From Cercopithifilaria johnstoni (Eukaryota > Nematoda > Chromadorea > Rhabditida > Onchocercidae), in contig CAKAEH010002092.1 of assembly GCA_916381525.1 (NCBI GenBank), positions 248,001-312,000 of the forward strand: a stretch of 64,000 nt of DNA, given 5' to 3'. The notes beneath the pieces are model-generated. The model searched no databases, had not been told where the DNA came from, and saw nothing but the letters and a program-made list of their open reading frames with translations. A program made the position numbers and the translations under genes. Positions 22,150-33,607 of the stretch are shown one piece after another; position 1 is the stretch's first letter, and the number at the start of each line of letters is the position of its first letter.

Positions 22150-24050
22150 AATTTTTAACAACGTCCAATTCTTCTCTTGCACTGATTCTGGCATTCCGAA
22201 TGGTGATGGGGAAGGAGTTTAAATTCTCTTTTCATACTACTATAAATAAACGACTGCGTAGCCTCTAATGTACTAGTCATGACGACACATAGAATTAACC
22301 TTTCCATAAACCTATAAAATTGAATACTAACTCGAATTCTGTATTTCTAATAAAAAATATTTAAGAATGTTACAAAAGCATACTCATACAAGAATCAAGA
22401 ATAGATAAAATTACAATATTCTTGTATTCAAAAAGAGTCAAGATAATTAGCAGATCTGACATCCAGCAGGAATGCAGTGCATAAAAATGTATTTCACAAG
22501 TAAGCAGGAATAATAAGTAAAAAACACTGACCTATAAAAGCAAGTTTCTCAGTCACAATCATAAGTTTCAGAATTAACATCATAATCCAATTTCGGTACA
22601 ATAGTATCAGCAATATGCGATACGACAGCGCAGAAAATATCAGCAAAATAATTCGGATAGAAAGTGAGACCGATCGTCTAACCTTTGTATAATACGATCT
22701 TACGTTTTGGAGCGCGTATTTGCACAGCATCTCAATCGCATATTCGAAAAACAAGAGGTTCCGTCATGTTTACGGTATCTGTCACACACTTAATATCTAC
22801 GTCAAAAATAACCAACATGAACAAAAAGACTCCTATTAACGTAATACATCCGTATTAACACAGACATTAGAACAACAACAGTAATCTGAAATTGACAAAT
22901 GGTCTATCAGTTAAAACCATTAAACTATGAAGATAAAATCCAGTAATTCATTCACTTGGCCAATCATTAATCATCGTAAAATTGATGGTGCACTTGTATT
23001 GTTCGATCTTTATTTCTATCGCCTCTATTGAAGCAAGCAAAATATCAGCGAAAAATTCCGCTGAAGCTGACGTTACTAAATAGAGAAATGATAGCTATGC
23101 AAAGGTAATTTTCAAAAATGCAGCAAGGGCTAGTAATAATGTCCAAATAGAACACCACCTTGATTATGAAAGACCAAAATAAATATATTTAGATGCTATA
23201 GACAACTAACTTATTTTAGCTTATTTAAAGAAAAATGAATTCAACAAAAATACTGAAAAATAAACCTTCTCAATGAACTCTGGATAACACGATCTCAACA
23301 TCTCGAAAATTTAATTTTTCAAGCCCTGCAATTAGTAACTACAGCACATAAGAGTATAAGCTTTTTCCAAAACTTGGGAATCTCCCTTGATCGTTCCAAA
23401 ACCATAGATAATGCCATGATACTTCATCGGGTTTATTTGCAAAAAACAAAAATCATAGTTGTGCTATAATTCAGATACGCATAATCATGAAAGCGAATGA
23501 AGAGTACGACCAATTTTGGTGTAACAAGTTAGTATGTAACAAGTTTAAGATTCCATGGGCAATGGTCTCTATAATCTCCTCTTTCAATTTGAAAGGGAAG
23601 TAAGAACAGAGGACGGCTCAAAAATATCAGAAGGCCGAACATGATGCAGCTTCACACCCATGCTTTAAAATACATGTTTTACAAAGGAAAAAAGGATATT
23701 CCAGTTAATCAAATATGTATGGCTGATTGATTCTTATTTTCCGAAAGGGCAGAATTCGAACTTGAGCAGAAAATATGTTAAGATCGACCAATGCTACATT
23801 TGCGCATGTAAAAAAAAAGAGTTTTGTGAATAAGGACAACTGCAGAGATACGGATAAAGCCATAGCAGCCCAAAATGAGATTATTCAACACTTGACATAT
23901 ATTTTTGTATCGTGCTGACTTGAATCATGCATTTGATGAAATCCATCTGAAGGATCGCATATGAGTGCCACTGCAGTACGAAACAATGTCACCAAGTCCA
24001 TAAAGAATAAAGAAATGCGAAGACACATACGCGACTCCACTAGGTGCGGT
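22150..24050 (-). pseudogene. Decayed tandem copy of the mitochondrial phosphate carrier
   Basis: Five blocks on minus match exons 2 to 6 of the intact SLC25A3 gene at 25320-27847, in the same order. They lie at about 23920..24050 (exon 2-like), 23268..23437 (exon 3-like), 22955..23090 (exon 4-like), 22532..22790 (exon 5-like) and 22150..22312 (exon 6-like). Examples: SAEFFADILLAS against SAEFFADMLLAP; FCAVVSHIADTIVPKL against FCAIVSHPADTIVSKL; LWKG in the last block. Stops and frameshifts break every block; the exon 5-like one changes frame at least twice. Intron positions are kept and three of the four block spacings roughly match the parent, so this arose by DNA duplication, not from an mRNA. 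I found no exon 1-like block. Confidence 0.85.
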
Positions 24051-25319
24051 TGTAAAAGAAATTTCGTTTTCTAAAGAAAAAAAAAGAAAAAAAAAACCAG
24101 AATGTGCTTATTATCGCTTGTCATAGATTTATATACCCCATTTCTTGGCCTTTTCAACAAAATGTCCGAATTAACAATCACAATGTTCAGCACGGACAAT
24201 CTCGGATGCATTAGCTATGTGTCTCTGCAAATTTTAACTGTCTTCCTAGTGCCGGTTGCAACGAATAACAAAATCCTGCAATAAAAATCAACATTAACTT
24301 CAGATATTGACTTTAAGGGAAAGCAAGAAGGTAATTCCGAGGTTCCAGGGTGATTTCGAAACTATAAGGTAGGTCCATTATTCACAAATCCAAACTATCA
24401 CCAGCAATATTCTTACACATGCCACTACACCGTAGGACACATGTAAATATTGATAAATGAATGTTTACAGATCCATTGTAAAGGTGTGAATATGTACAAT
24501 CAATAATCCCACCACAAACTCCCAGGAACTTGTCGAATTATTTAACTTTTGACACCCTTCTCCGGAACTTTTATCCATTATACCATCAAAATACTTTCAA
24601 CTAAATCACCAGTTCACATCTGATTATGAAAGACTGTTTTATGTGCGACTCTACGAGATATAACATAAGTATCATACCCATTAAAGAAAACAATCGAAAA
24701 TTATAATCAAAGGATAAACTCCGATGACCCATACCCAAAAGAGAAAACGTCAGCTGACTTATAACTTACAAGGAACTTCTCATTTAAAGGAAACAACTGC
24801 AATCACCGAGCATTTTCAATATTAAGCAGTTGATGTTCACTCTGCAAGGAGTGGAAAAAAAGAAGTCACTAAATGCGACATAGTTTACTGTCTGTCAGCA
24901 TTGTAGATCCACTGCCCAATATTCGATATAATCTGATACCGTAAGCCTTATTTCACATTTCAACAATTTGAGAAAGAACTTTATGTTTGTGCCGGCGATA
25001 ATGGTTGAAAGAGTTAAGAAGAACGAAGACCTAAAGAATGAAGTGAAATTATTTAAACTGAGTTTATATAACTAATGAATATGCAGTGGAAGCTTTATAA
25101 ATTTCACTGCTATCATTAACGTGCACAAATTCGAATTCTGAAAAACAATTTATCACACCTACTTCAGCAGATTAATATTGAAGTTAATTTTGCACAAGAG
25201 AGTTACATAAACCATATCAAATACACAGTTATCAAAAAAACCTAACTAATAATTGAATATAAAGAAAAAAAATCCAATTATGTATAGCCAGAGAACGGTA
25301 ACATTACTTAGGAACATGT
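24051..25319. other. Non-coding DNA between pseudogene and SLC25A3
   Basis: About 1.27 kb with no recognisable gene. It should contain the 3' UTR of SLC25A3 and any remnant of the pseudogene's first exon, which I could not see. The frame at 24102-24284 is hydrophobic but lacks motifs. Confidence 0.45.
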
Positions 25320-27847
25320 CTATAATTTTCCAGCTGCTTCCAGCTTTTTGCGTAACGAAAGCGGCATTTCTGGTGGTGGTGGACGTGGCAATTTAAAATA
25401 CACTTTCACGGAATCATAGATAAACCACTGTAATGCCGTAAGTGTTCCTATCATTATAATGCGAGGTAAAAGTCCTTTCCAGAGACCTGCAAATAATAGC
25501 CGCTCTTCCATTCATTTTGCGGAATATCTATGATTTCAGCATTTACTGTCTTGAAAGATTTAAAAAGTTTTAAGTATAAGTCCCTTAAAATACCATCTAA
25601 TAACGTTCAATGACAGAGCACATTTAACTTACCCATGAAACCCAATTTTCTAGCGACTGCACCCGCGGAAGAGCCAGAGTCTTGGTTTAGTTTGCTAACA
25701 ATTGTGTCCGCTGGATGAGAAACAATGGCACAGAACACACCAGCAATATATCCCGCCACAAACGTGACTACCAACTGTTCTTGCTTCGTGCACTCGGAAC
25801 GTGGTTTGGGCACCACATACTTGTATAATACTTCCACTGTACGTTCAAAACAGGCAAATTTCATCATGGTGTAAGGTATTTGGCGCATCCAAAGTGGTGG
25901 AAGACCTGAAAAGCATTCGAGTGTTACTAGAGTAAAGAATATGCTGGGATTTGCATAGATAACTTTTCACTTCAATTCTTTTAACCGCCGTCTTTTGCCT
26001 ATTTCCCAAAATCAAATATATAAAGACTTTAGCAAATACCATCGCCTTACAAAATCAAGTGATAATCTTGCCTTTGTAAAAGCCTGTCATTCCTTCATTT
26101 CTGTATATCATTGGTGTACAACCTCGAAGCGTTGGCGGAGCACCTACAGATGTCTGCACGCGAACCTTCGTAGCTTCCATTGGTGCCAATAACATATCGG
26201 CGAAAAATTCTGCAGACGCAGATGCACCCAAATACAAACTTGTACGCCACTGATATGACAATTCCTAAAGAGCAAAACATAAATATAAAACATGAATATC
26301 ACCAGGAAGTCTTCCCGAAAATTCAGAATTGTCTTAAAGTTTCCAAAAAATCAATCCACTCGAATGTATCTAATATAGCATATAACATGAATGAAATTTG
26401 CTGAAGAAAAGCAAAAATCATACCTCACCCAGCATATCACTATAGAAAATCTTAAACATCTCGTAAAAACCGAATTTTCCCAGTCCTTGGAGAGAATAAC
26501 CAACTAATGTTGGTGCCCATCCCTTCGCCAAAGCACGAAATCCTTCTTCTTCCACTGTAATCCGGAAGCCTTGTATAATTCCTTTATATTTTTCAGGATT
26601 TACCTGAAAATTTGCGTCAGCTCAACACGAAACCATTTATACAAACTGCGAAATACAGTGGAGTAATCCTACAATTTATGTAAACCATTTAAATCCGATA
26701 CCTGTATTCGACATTTGACAAGATCAAGTGGGACAATAGCTGTATGTGTAATACCACATGAGATTACCCCACCCAGACCACATAAGAGGAAATATTTAAT
26801 AGAACCAAATTCCACTTCACCATCAGATTTACCTGTAAGTTGGAATCAATACGCAGTTGGAAAATACAGAAGAAACAAAAAAAATATTAGTACAGTAATT
26901 TACATGCTAAATTTCAGAAATTGAGCGCTAGAGTGCTGCAAGCACCAGCTGTGTGGAAGTAAATTTACTTTTCTAAACTAAAACTTTTGAACAATTTTCG
27001 AAAAAAGAATTGCAAAAATCCTACGTTCAAAGCAATTTTTTAACAGCTTAGTGCACATAATCCGGACGCATGGCCACTGGCATATGAGATATTACAACAA
27101 CTGTACGACACCAACAGTAATGCGAATGAACAAAAACAAAGGAAAACCCAGCACATTAATATAACTATTGGCGACATTAGCATGCACTTATCCTGCACTT
27201 GTGCACACAATGCCAAAAAGTAAAAATCGGAAAAGGTTTTCCCAAATTCTGGATAACGTTTTCCATTTAGTACAACCATATACAACCACTGTTTAAAAAA
27301 CAGCAACATTAACTACTGCGAAAAGGAAACAAAAAAAAGAGTATACATACGGATGAATGTTAAAGAACAACGAAATGATTAAAGTACTGATAAATTATAC
27401 ATTAAATTTAAAAAACTACTTGTTGCGCAATCATTATTACAACACTTCATAAGTGAAACATGCGTCGCAATGCCCTGTTCTATTTCCTCAGTTTCCACAC
27501 CACTGTTATCAGCACTGGTGCAATTACACTCACGATATTATCCTATTTCATTTTTCTTCCAATATTATCTACAGTGCCAAACATATCTACCTGATTGCTT
27601 AACTGACACAAGCTTGCTGACATCAACATTATCGACTGCACTTCGTACGCTACTCCTCTCATAAAATTTACAAAGCAAACCATATTAACAATTTTCCTTG
27701 GCGTAGAAAAGTATTGCCAATAAAAAGCATACCAACGCTGCCGCCTACAGAGCCACAAAACAGATTGCGTATTGGTAAATACGGTAATAGCGAAAATTTA
27801 GCTCCAGCTGACCGTTCCAAGAAATCGTTACCACTAGTCAATGCCAT
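25320..27847 (-). CDS. SLC25A3: Mitochondrial phosphate carrier (SLC25A3)
   Basis: Six exons on minus: 27733..27847, 26702..26832, 26424..26603, 26072..26264, 25633..25905 and 25320..25486, giving 352 residues, the usual length. Three mitochondrial-carrier repeats are present with signatures PLDLVKCRIQ, APMEATKVRVQ and SHPADTIVSKLN, plus phosphate-carrier motifs (GWAPTLVGYSLQG, LWMRQIPYTMMKFACFE, TLTALQWFIYDSVKVYF) and the PRPPPPEMP tail. It imports inorganic phosphate with protons across the inner membrane for ATP synthesis. The exon 4 donor is AAAG|GCAAGA; no GT donor occurs before an in-frame stop, so a GC-AG intron is forced. The first intron is long (about 900 bases). Its start faces UAP1, so the two genes may share a promoter region. 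Confidence 0.96.
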
Positions 27848-29169
27848 TTATACCTTAATTAATTAGTTGCATAATTTTTTTCGAATTAAAGACAGTGGTT
27901 CGATAGTGAAGTCTCGCAATCAGTGAGTACTTATGATATGTTGAACATCTCAACTAATTTAGAAATATTCTATGATCCTACAGCAAATGGAATCAAAATT
28001 ATTTGGAGAAAAGTAATGCCCTAATTTGAAAATCCTGATTTGTTTTCAGCAATTTTTGCCAACAAACCTGCGTAAAAAAATCAAAAAAGTCCGGAATAAT
28101 GGAACCAGATTGACTGAAAATGGATATAGAATTAATTGTCCCGTCAAAATTCCTGCAAGAAAATAGGGTGTAAGACTGCGTTCTAAACAGAATGCAGCAG
28201 GATCCAGACACCAAACTACAGCACTTCCCATCACCTTCCACAAAACTCATAAACACACTCAGACAAAAAGCATCCCATGTTCTCACCACCGTACCCATTC
28301 ACTACCTCAATACTTCATGCCAAACATTTCAAGTATCGCACCAGCTCATGAAGCACAATTGTGCAGACAAACATTCTTAATAGGTTGGTATTTGAATTGC
28401 CTTTTCTCGGGTATCTTTTCATTCCTACACATCGGCGGGAAGAGGTATGGTCTGATATGATTTATGTGATTTTCTCCGTGTTTGTCGTTATTTCTGCTCC
28501 ACGATTAAGTCCCTTCACTCTTGGAGAGTATTTATTCTACTGCGGTTGCATTTAATTTCCAGATTCGAACGTTTCACTTTCACTCGGCCACCTTTCTCTT
28601 CTGTTCCTCTCTTCCGCCGTCCTGTTCCTCTCTCTCCATTCCCTCGGAAAAAGGAGGAAGAGATAGGAACAGGGCTGTGGAGGATAGCTAAAAATTTACA
28701 GGATCTCATCAGTTCCTATTCCCGAATGACTTCTGTTTGAAATACCATAACCAAAAATAAGCATTGGTCTTTCGGTAGATTTATTAATTACTTGCTTAGT
28801 TGCGGTAGGAACATTCAATTCAATTAATATTGGAAATTGGCGTGTCAAAAACAAATACTGCCAAGTGAGTTCACGCATTTCCTCTTCTTCCTGCCTCGCG
28901 GGACTCATTTCTTCGGCAGAGGATTCGATGAGATGGTGATTTTATAAGCTTAAAATACTCCAATGAGAAAAATGGGGTGTTTAAATTACTGTCTGCCTGT
29001 TCGTTTCTATCTTGGATAAACTTACTGTAATTTGTATCATTTCACCTTTCTGGATATCAGTGGAAAAGAAAAAGATACATGAAATGATTGTTGCATTCAT
29101 TTTTTTCCTTAAATTTCAGATTCGAATCAAGTTTTTTGCTTGAGTACAGCATTGGTAGTACAGGAAGCC
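27848..29169. other. Intergenic region, divergent promoters of SLC25A3 and UAP1
   Basis: About 1.3 kb. Part of it (around 28570-28680) is p-yrimidine-rich on the plus strand and forms an imperfect inverted repeat. The open frames there are low-complexity and I do not accept them as genes. A strong acceptor (AAATTTCAG, AG at 29119-29120) likely marks the UAP1 trans-splice site. Confidence 0.5.
28621..28673. repeat. Imperfect inverted repeat in divergent promoter
   Basis: CCTGTTCCT at 28621 pairs with AGGAACAGG ending at 28673, with a partly paired TCTC/GAGA extension. A near copy of the left arm (CTGTTCCTCTCTT) lies just upstream. It could form a hairpin or be a paired binding site. Confidence 0.5.
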
Positions 29170-32100
29170 ATGCGTGAAGATCGGTCAAAAGCAATGGCCA
29201 TATTTGGCAAACACGATTATTTGTTGCGCTTCTGGAACGACCTCACACCGGAGGAGCGACAGCAATTAGTGGATCAGTTTACGTTGTATAACATGCACGA
29301 AATAGACAAAGCATTCAAGGAATCTGGAATTCCAATGGTATGTCAACAATTGCTGACGTTCTGAGTTTTCCATTTTTCTAATTTATTATACTAAGCTGTG
29401 ATTGTGAGTTGTTCCGGCGTTTCAGTATTACAAAAGATATCTTCGAATATCTTGAAGTTTCTAGTTCTTTACAGAAGTTGGAAAGCTTGGAACCAATCTC
29501 TGGCGATCACTATTCTGTTGCAGATGATATTGATGAAAATATTATGAAGGAGTACTGGAATACAGGTATTAGTATAGTGTACTAAACTCCTTTTACTGTG
29601 CATGCTAGCAGTTGTTGTTGCAGTTAAGATAACGGCTATTTGAAATGGTTCTAATATCTTTTATTTCAATCTTTCTTGTTGTATAATTTTGAATTGGTTT
29701 GGATTTTCGAAACTGATCACTCATCTGCTGAATACGTATTGTTTAACAATGCTTAGGTTTGGAAGCAATAGCAAAAGGAGAAGTTGCTGCTGTAGTTTTG
29801 GCAGGCGGTCAAGCAACGCGGCTCGGATCGACGGTGCCGAAGGGTACCCTTTCCCTGGGATTCACCGAGTGTGACATGACTGATTCACTCTTTGCCATTC
29901 AGTCGGCTCGTATTTCACGTCTGCAAGACCTTGCTCGAGTGGCATTTCCGAATTCAAAGCCCAAGATCTGGTGGTATGGTTTTCCTAAAAATAAAATCTC
30001 TTCTCAGTTCTGATCATTCTGGGCAACCTGTAATTAGAAATGTTTTATCACCAATATAATGTTTTTATACTAAAAATTGCAAGCATAGTTAATCCAGATT
30101 ATGTATTCGTGGTTCGTGTCATATTCTTTATGAGTTGCTTATATTGGGTTTTGTATGAAAATTATTACTATAAATCAAATAAATAGGATTGTGTTGACGA
30201 GTTCGGCTACCGCAGAGGCAACGCTGAAACATCTCCGTGATGTGCTTCCAGTAGCTATGATTGATCCAGGACAACTTACGGTGCTTGCGCAACGATCAAT
30301 TCCGTGCTACGACATAAATGGTGGCTTATTTTTGTCTTCGAAGAGCAGTTTCGAGGTTTCTCCAAGTGAGCATTCTTATTGCTTCACCCGATATATCATG
30401 AAGATGATTTAAATGAATCTTGCTAAAATTTATTTCAGATGGGAATGGTGGCCTTTATGAATGTTTGGAAGCTCATTGTACTTCCTCTGTAAATAATCAG
30501 ATCAAGTACTTTCATGTTTTTGGTGTTGACAATGTTTTGTGTCGTGTGGCTGATCCTCATTTTATCGGATATTGTATCAAAAACAATGTAGATTGTGCGG
30601 CAAAAGTAGGAATATTACATTAATGCAGTTTGAATATCCTTACTACCGATAATTTAATCAAGCACCGATAGCACTTTAGAAATTTGGATCCGTATGGCTT
30701 TATTTTGGAAATCGTTCTAGGTTGTAGAAAAAACTGATCCCTTTGAACGAGTTGGTGTGATATGTCAAACATTGGATGGTGTTCAAGTTGTTGAATACTC
30801 AGATTTATCCGCAGAACTAGCTTTAGCTCGTGATGATTCTGGACGCCTCAAATTCCGCGCAGGAAATATTGCAAGTCATTTCTTCACTTGTGACTTTGTT
30901 CACGCAGGTTTGTGAAAAAGTACCCTTTAATTGATTGAAAAGATGGCTATTGTATACGGGATAGAAATATGGATCGTTTTGAAGAATGTGATGTAGGAGG
31001 TGCAGGTTTGAGATTGTTGTGTTCGACATACTGTCGCACCTCAACAGCATGAAGAACGAAACAGTGTGTGTGGTAATAGAATGGGAAATCAAACTTTATC
31101 TACATTTTCACTTAGTCATTTGTCTGTGTTCGTTTTTTGATTAGTTTTAGTTTGGAATTCCCAAATAATCTGAAATACTTATGCCTTCCTTTTCTCACTT
31201 GAGAAGGACAAAAATCACTTTTTGAATTAGATTTGCTTTCATTAACTAAATTTGCCTAATATATAAATTTTGTTTTTCAGCAGCTAATTATAAATTACCT
31301 CTTCATCGTGCCTTCAAAAAAATTCCATTTGTTGATCGAATGACAGGAATCTTAGTAAAACCAGAGACAGAAAATGGCTACAAACTCGAGTTTTTTATTT
31401 TTGATGCTTTCAAATGTGCCAAGTAAGTTTTTTCATACATTATTAGGATAACGGGGACCACCGAGAGTCATTCAGTGCAATGTGTCTGTTGAAGGTAGTG
31501 CGATTGCAAGCTGGAGTAGGCGTTACAGCCTTCGTACATAGTTGATGTTATTGGTCATCACTTCATTCCGTTCATCAGCCTCTCAATTACTCTTTCTGTG
31601 TCTCAAACGCATTGCCTCGGACTCCAAAATAAGGCATTATACCCTTCACTTATCTAGTTTCTGGAATATCCTGTTTTGTTGGGCTACCTCGGTTACCACC
31701 GAACTATATCACAGAATTTTCACACTTCCTTTTGTTATCGGTGCCAAACACTTGTTACTTTAATTTTTCCTTTCGCAATTCAATGCTAAGTTTTCATTGG
31801 TTGCAGAAATTTCCACGTATGGGAAGTTAAACGTTCAGAAGAGTTCAGTCCTTTGAAAAATGCAGAAAACGTAGGAAAGGACTGTATGAGCACATGCCGC
31901 CGTGATTATTATGCTGAATGCAAGCGTTGGCTTGTGAAAGCCAATGTTCCGATTCACATTGATCGTCCTATTTTCATTCATCCGCTCTACTCTTACTTTG
32001 GAGAGGTAAGTTGTTGCAATTATACAAATTACTGTATTCAATTTTTTTCTCTAGTTAACTATCAAATTTACATTTTTCGGATATTTAAGAACGTGTTTTA

Positions 32101-32514
32101 TTTGATTTATTTAGAGATTTTGTGTGTTTGAACTGTTGTGGCAGTGAATTCGTTACTTATACCTGTTTTAGGATGTCTTTCTTTAGCTGTCGTAAAGCTG
32201 CATTAAGCTTACAGTAGCATTATCATTAAAAAGTTCACTGCATTGATAGAAGCATATCTTACGATTGCATAAGTTTTACATTTCCTTCATTTTATTACTG
32301 ACCAATTCTTGGTATTTTTCTTTATGATTTGGGTTTTAGACCGTTTATCCTTTACTCGATTCTTTGCAATTTTTTTTTGGTATTTAATGGAATATAGTAA
32401 CAGTTTTTTGCTTTATGAGATTAATAAATAATTTTTGTCGTTCAGTTGGTTGTTTTTTTTCAGGGGTTAGAAGAATATCGTGAAAGAGGCTTAGCTGGTG
32501 ATCTGCTTCCATAG
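29170..32514 (+). CDS. uap-1: UDP-N-acetylglucosamine pyrophosphorylase
   Basis: Nine exons: 29170..29337, 29475..29565, 29757..29973, 30187..30365, 30439..30605, 30721..30907, 31281..31422, 31807..32005 and 32464..32514, giving 466 residues. The nucleotide-binding signature is clear (LAGGQATRLGSTVPKG). Family landmarks follow: NGNGGLYECL, VDNVLCRVADPHFIG, KVVEKTDPFERVG, GRLKFRAGNIASHFF, FEVKRSEEFSPLKNA-type and the closing GEGLEEY. The enzyme makes UDP-GlcNAc from UTP and GlcNAc-1-phosphate in the cytosol. That product feeds chitin (eggshell, microfilarial sheath), N-glycans, GPI anchors and O-GlcNAc. Typical enzymes have QGTRLG where this has QATRLG. The frame is open upstream to a TTTCAG acceptor at 29120, consistent with a trans-spliced 5' UTR. 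Confidence 0.95.
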
Positions 32515-33587
32515 ACACTCTTTTGGCTAGTGTTATTCGATCTCATCGGCTAACAGCTTCACTTCATTTTTTTTTGTTTTTCGATGGTACATGTTTTGTT
32601 TTTTCCTCAACTTTCATTATCATTTTTTTCTTTATTTTTTTTCAAACCAATTTTGTGGTGTTTTAGCACTTTTATTTTGAAATTCCGAAACGGTACTCAT
32701 GTGTTTACGGTTTCCTTTATTGATATATGGTTCATCTTTCATTCAACCGTTGATCGCCTAGGTGTTAACTTTAGATTGTTGTGCTGTTTCTCCGTTTCTT
32801 CGTTAATCTTTGAATCATGAAATTGTGCCATTTTCTTCGTCGTTTATGAAACATTTTATGGTTTTTGCTTCACCAAATCCTTCACGGCTATGAAAAATAT
32901 ATGTATTATCCAAAAAACATATGCGTGCGGTGTTTTTCGGTTGATTCAGCAATACAATAATTGCTACCTAAAAAAATAAAACTTTTCAATAGTTGATCCT
33001 GTTTCACCAAATTACTCTCATTTCAAAACACATTGAAACTTTACAGAGTCACAATTTTTTTATATAACAAATTTCAAATTATGAAAAACTTGTGTTAATA
33101 AAGTTGAAGCACGACAATTTTAAGTTGAAAATAGCGTTGCGGTATCACTTAGAAACTTACTGATAGCAAGCGGTGCTAGACGTTTAATTTATCTAGCAAA
33201 CTGTTGCCAGAATACAATATGAGATTGTGGATAATTCATGTATCGCACCTACATTGGGCGATATATTACATCGTCTGAAGGTCTAATTTGGCTAAGGAAA
33301 TTTCGCAATTTATCTTTCCCGCGTGGTTTGCCCAATTTCATTTCCATAAAGCTTTAGAGGTCAAAGGCTGGATTAAGCGTCGGAAGTTGGGTGTTTATGG
33401 TTCACTTTATTCCATTTTTAAGGAAAAATAACAGAACTGGAAAACCTGAAGCTTACTGAAGTTACAAATTAAAAGTTGAAATTTCTAAAAAATCGTTTGA
33501 ATCGAAGGATTTTTTGTTCAAAATGTTGGTTCTCCTTGATGTTATGAACGTACTGATGGGTGAATAGTATTGCCTTTCTATTGATAT

Positions 33588-33607
33588 GTATATATATATA
33601 TATATAT
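33588..33607. repeat. TA dinucleotide microsatellite
   Basis: About ten TA units in non-coding DNA. Confidence 0.8.

Noticed and set aside
22494..22754. Hydrophobic 86-codon frame that looked like a membrane protein
   Set aside because: It is a frameshifted reading of the exon 5-like block of the phosphate-carrier pseudogene.
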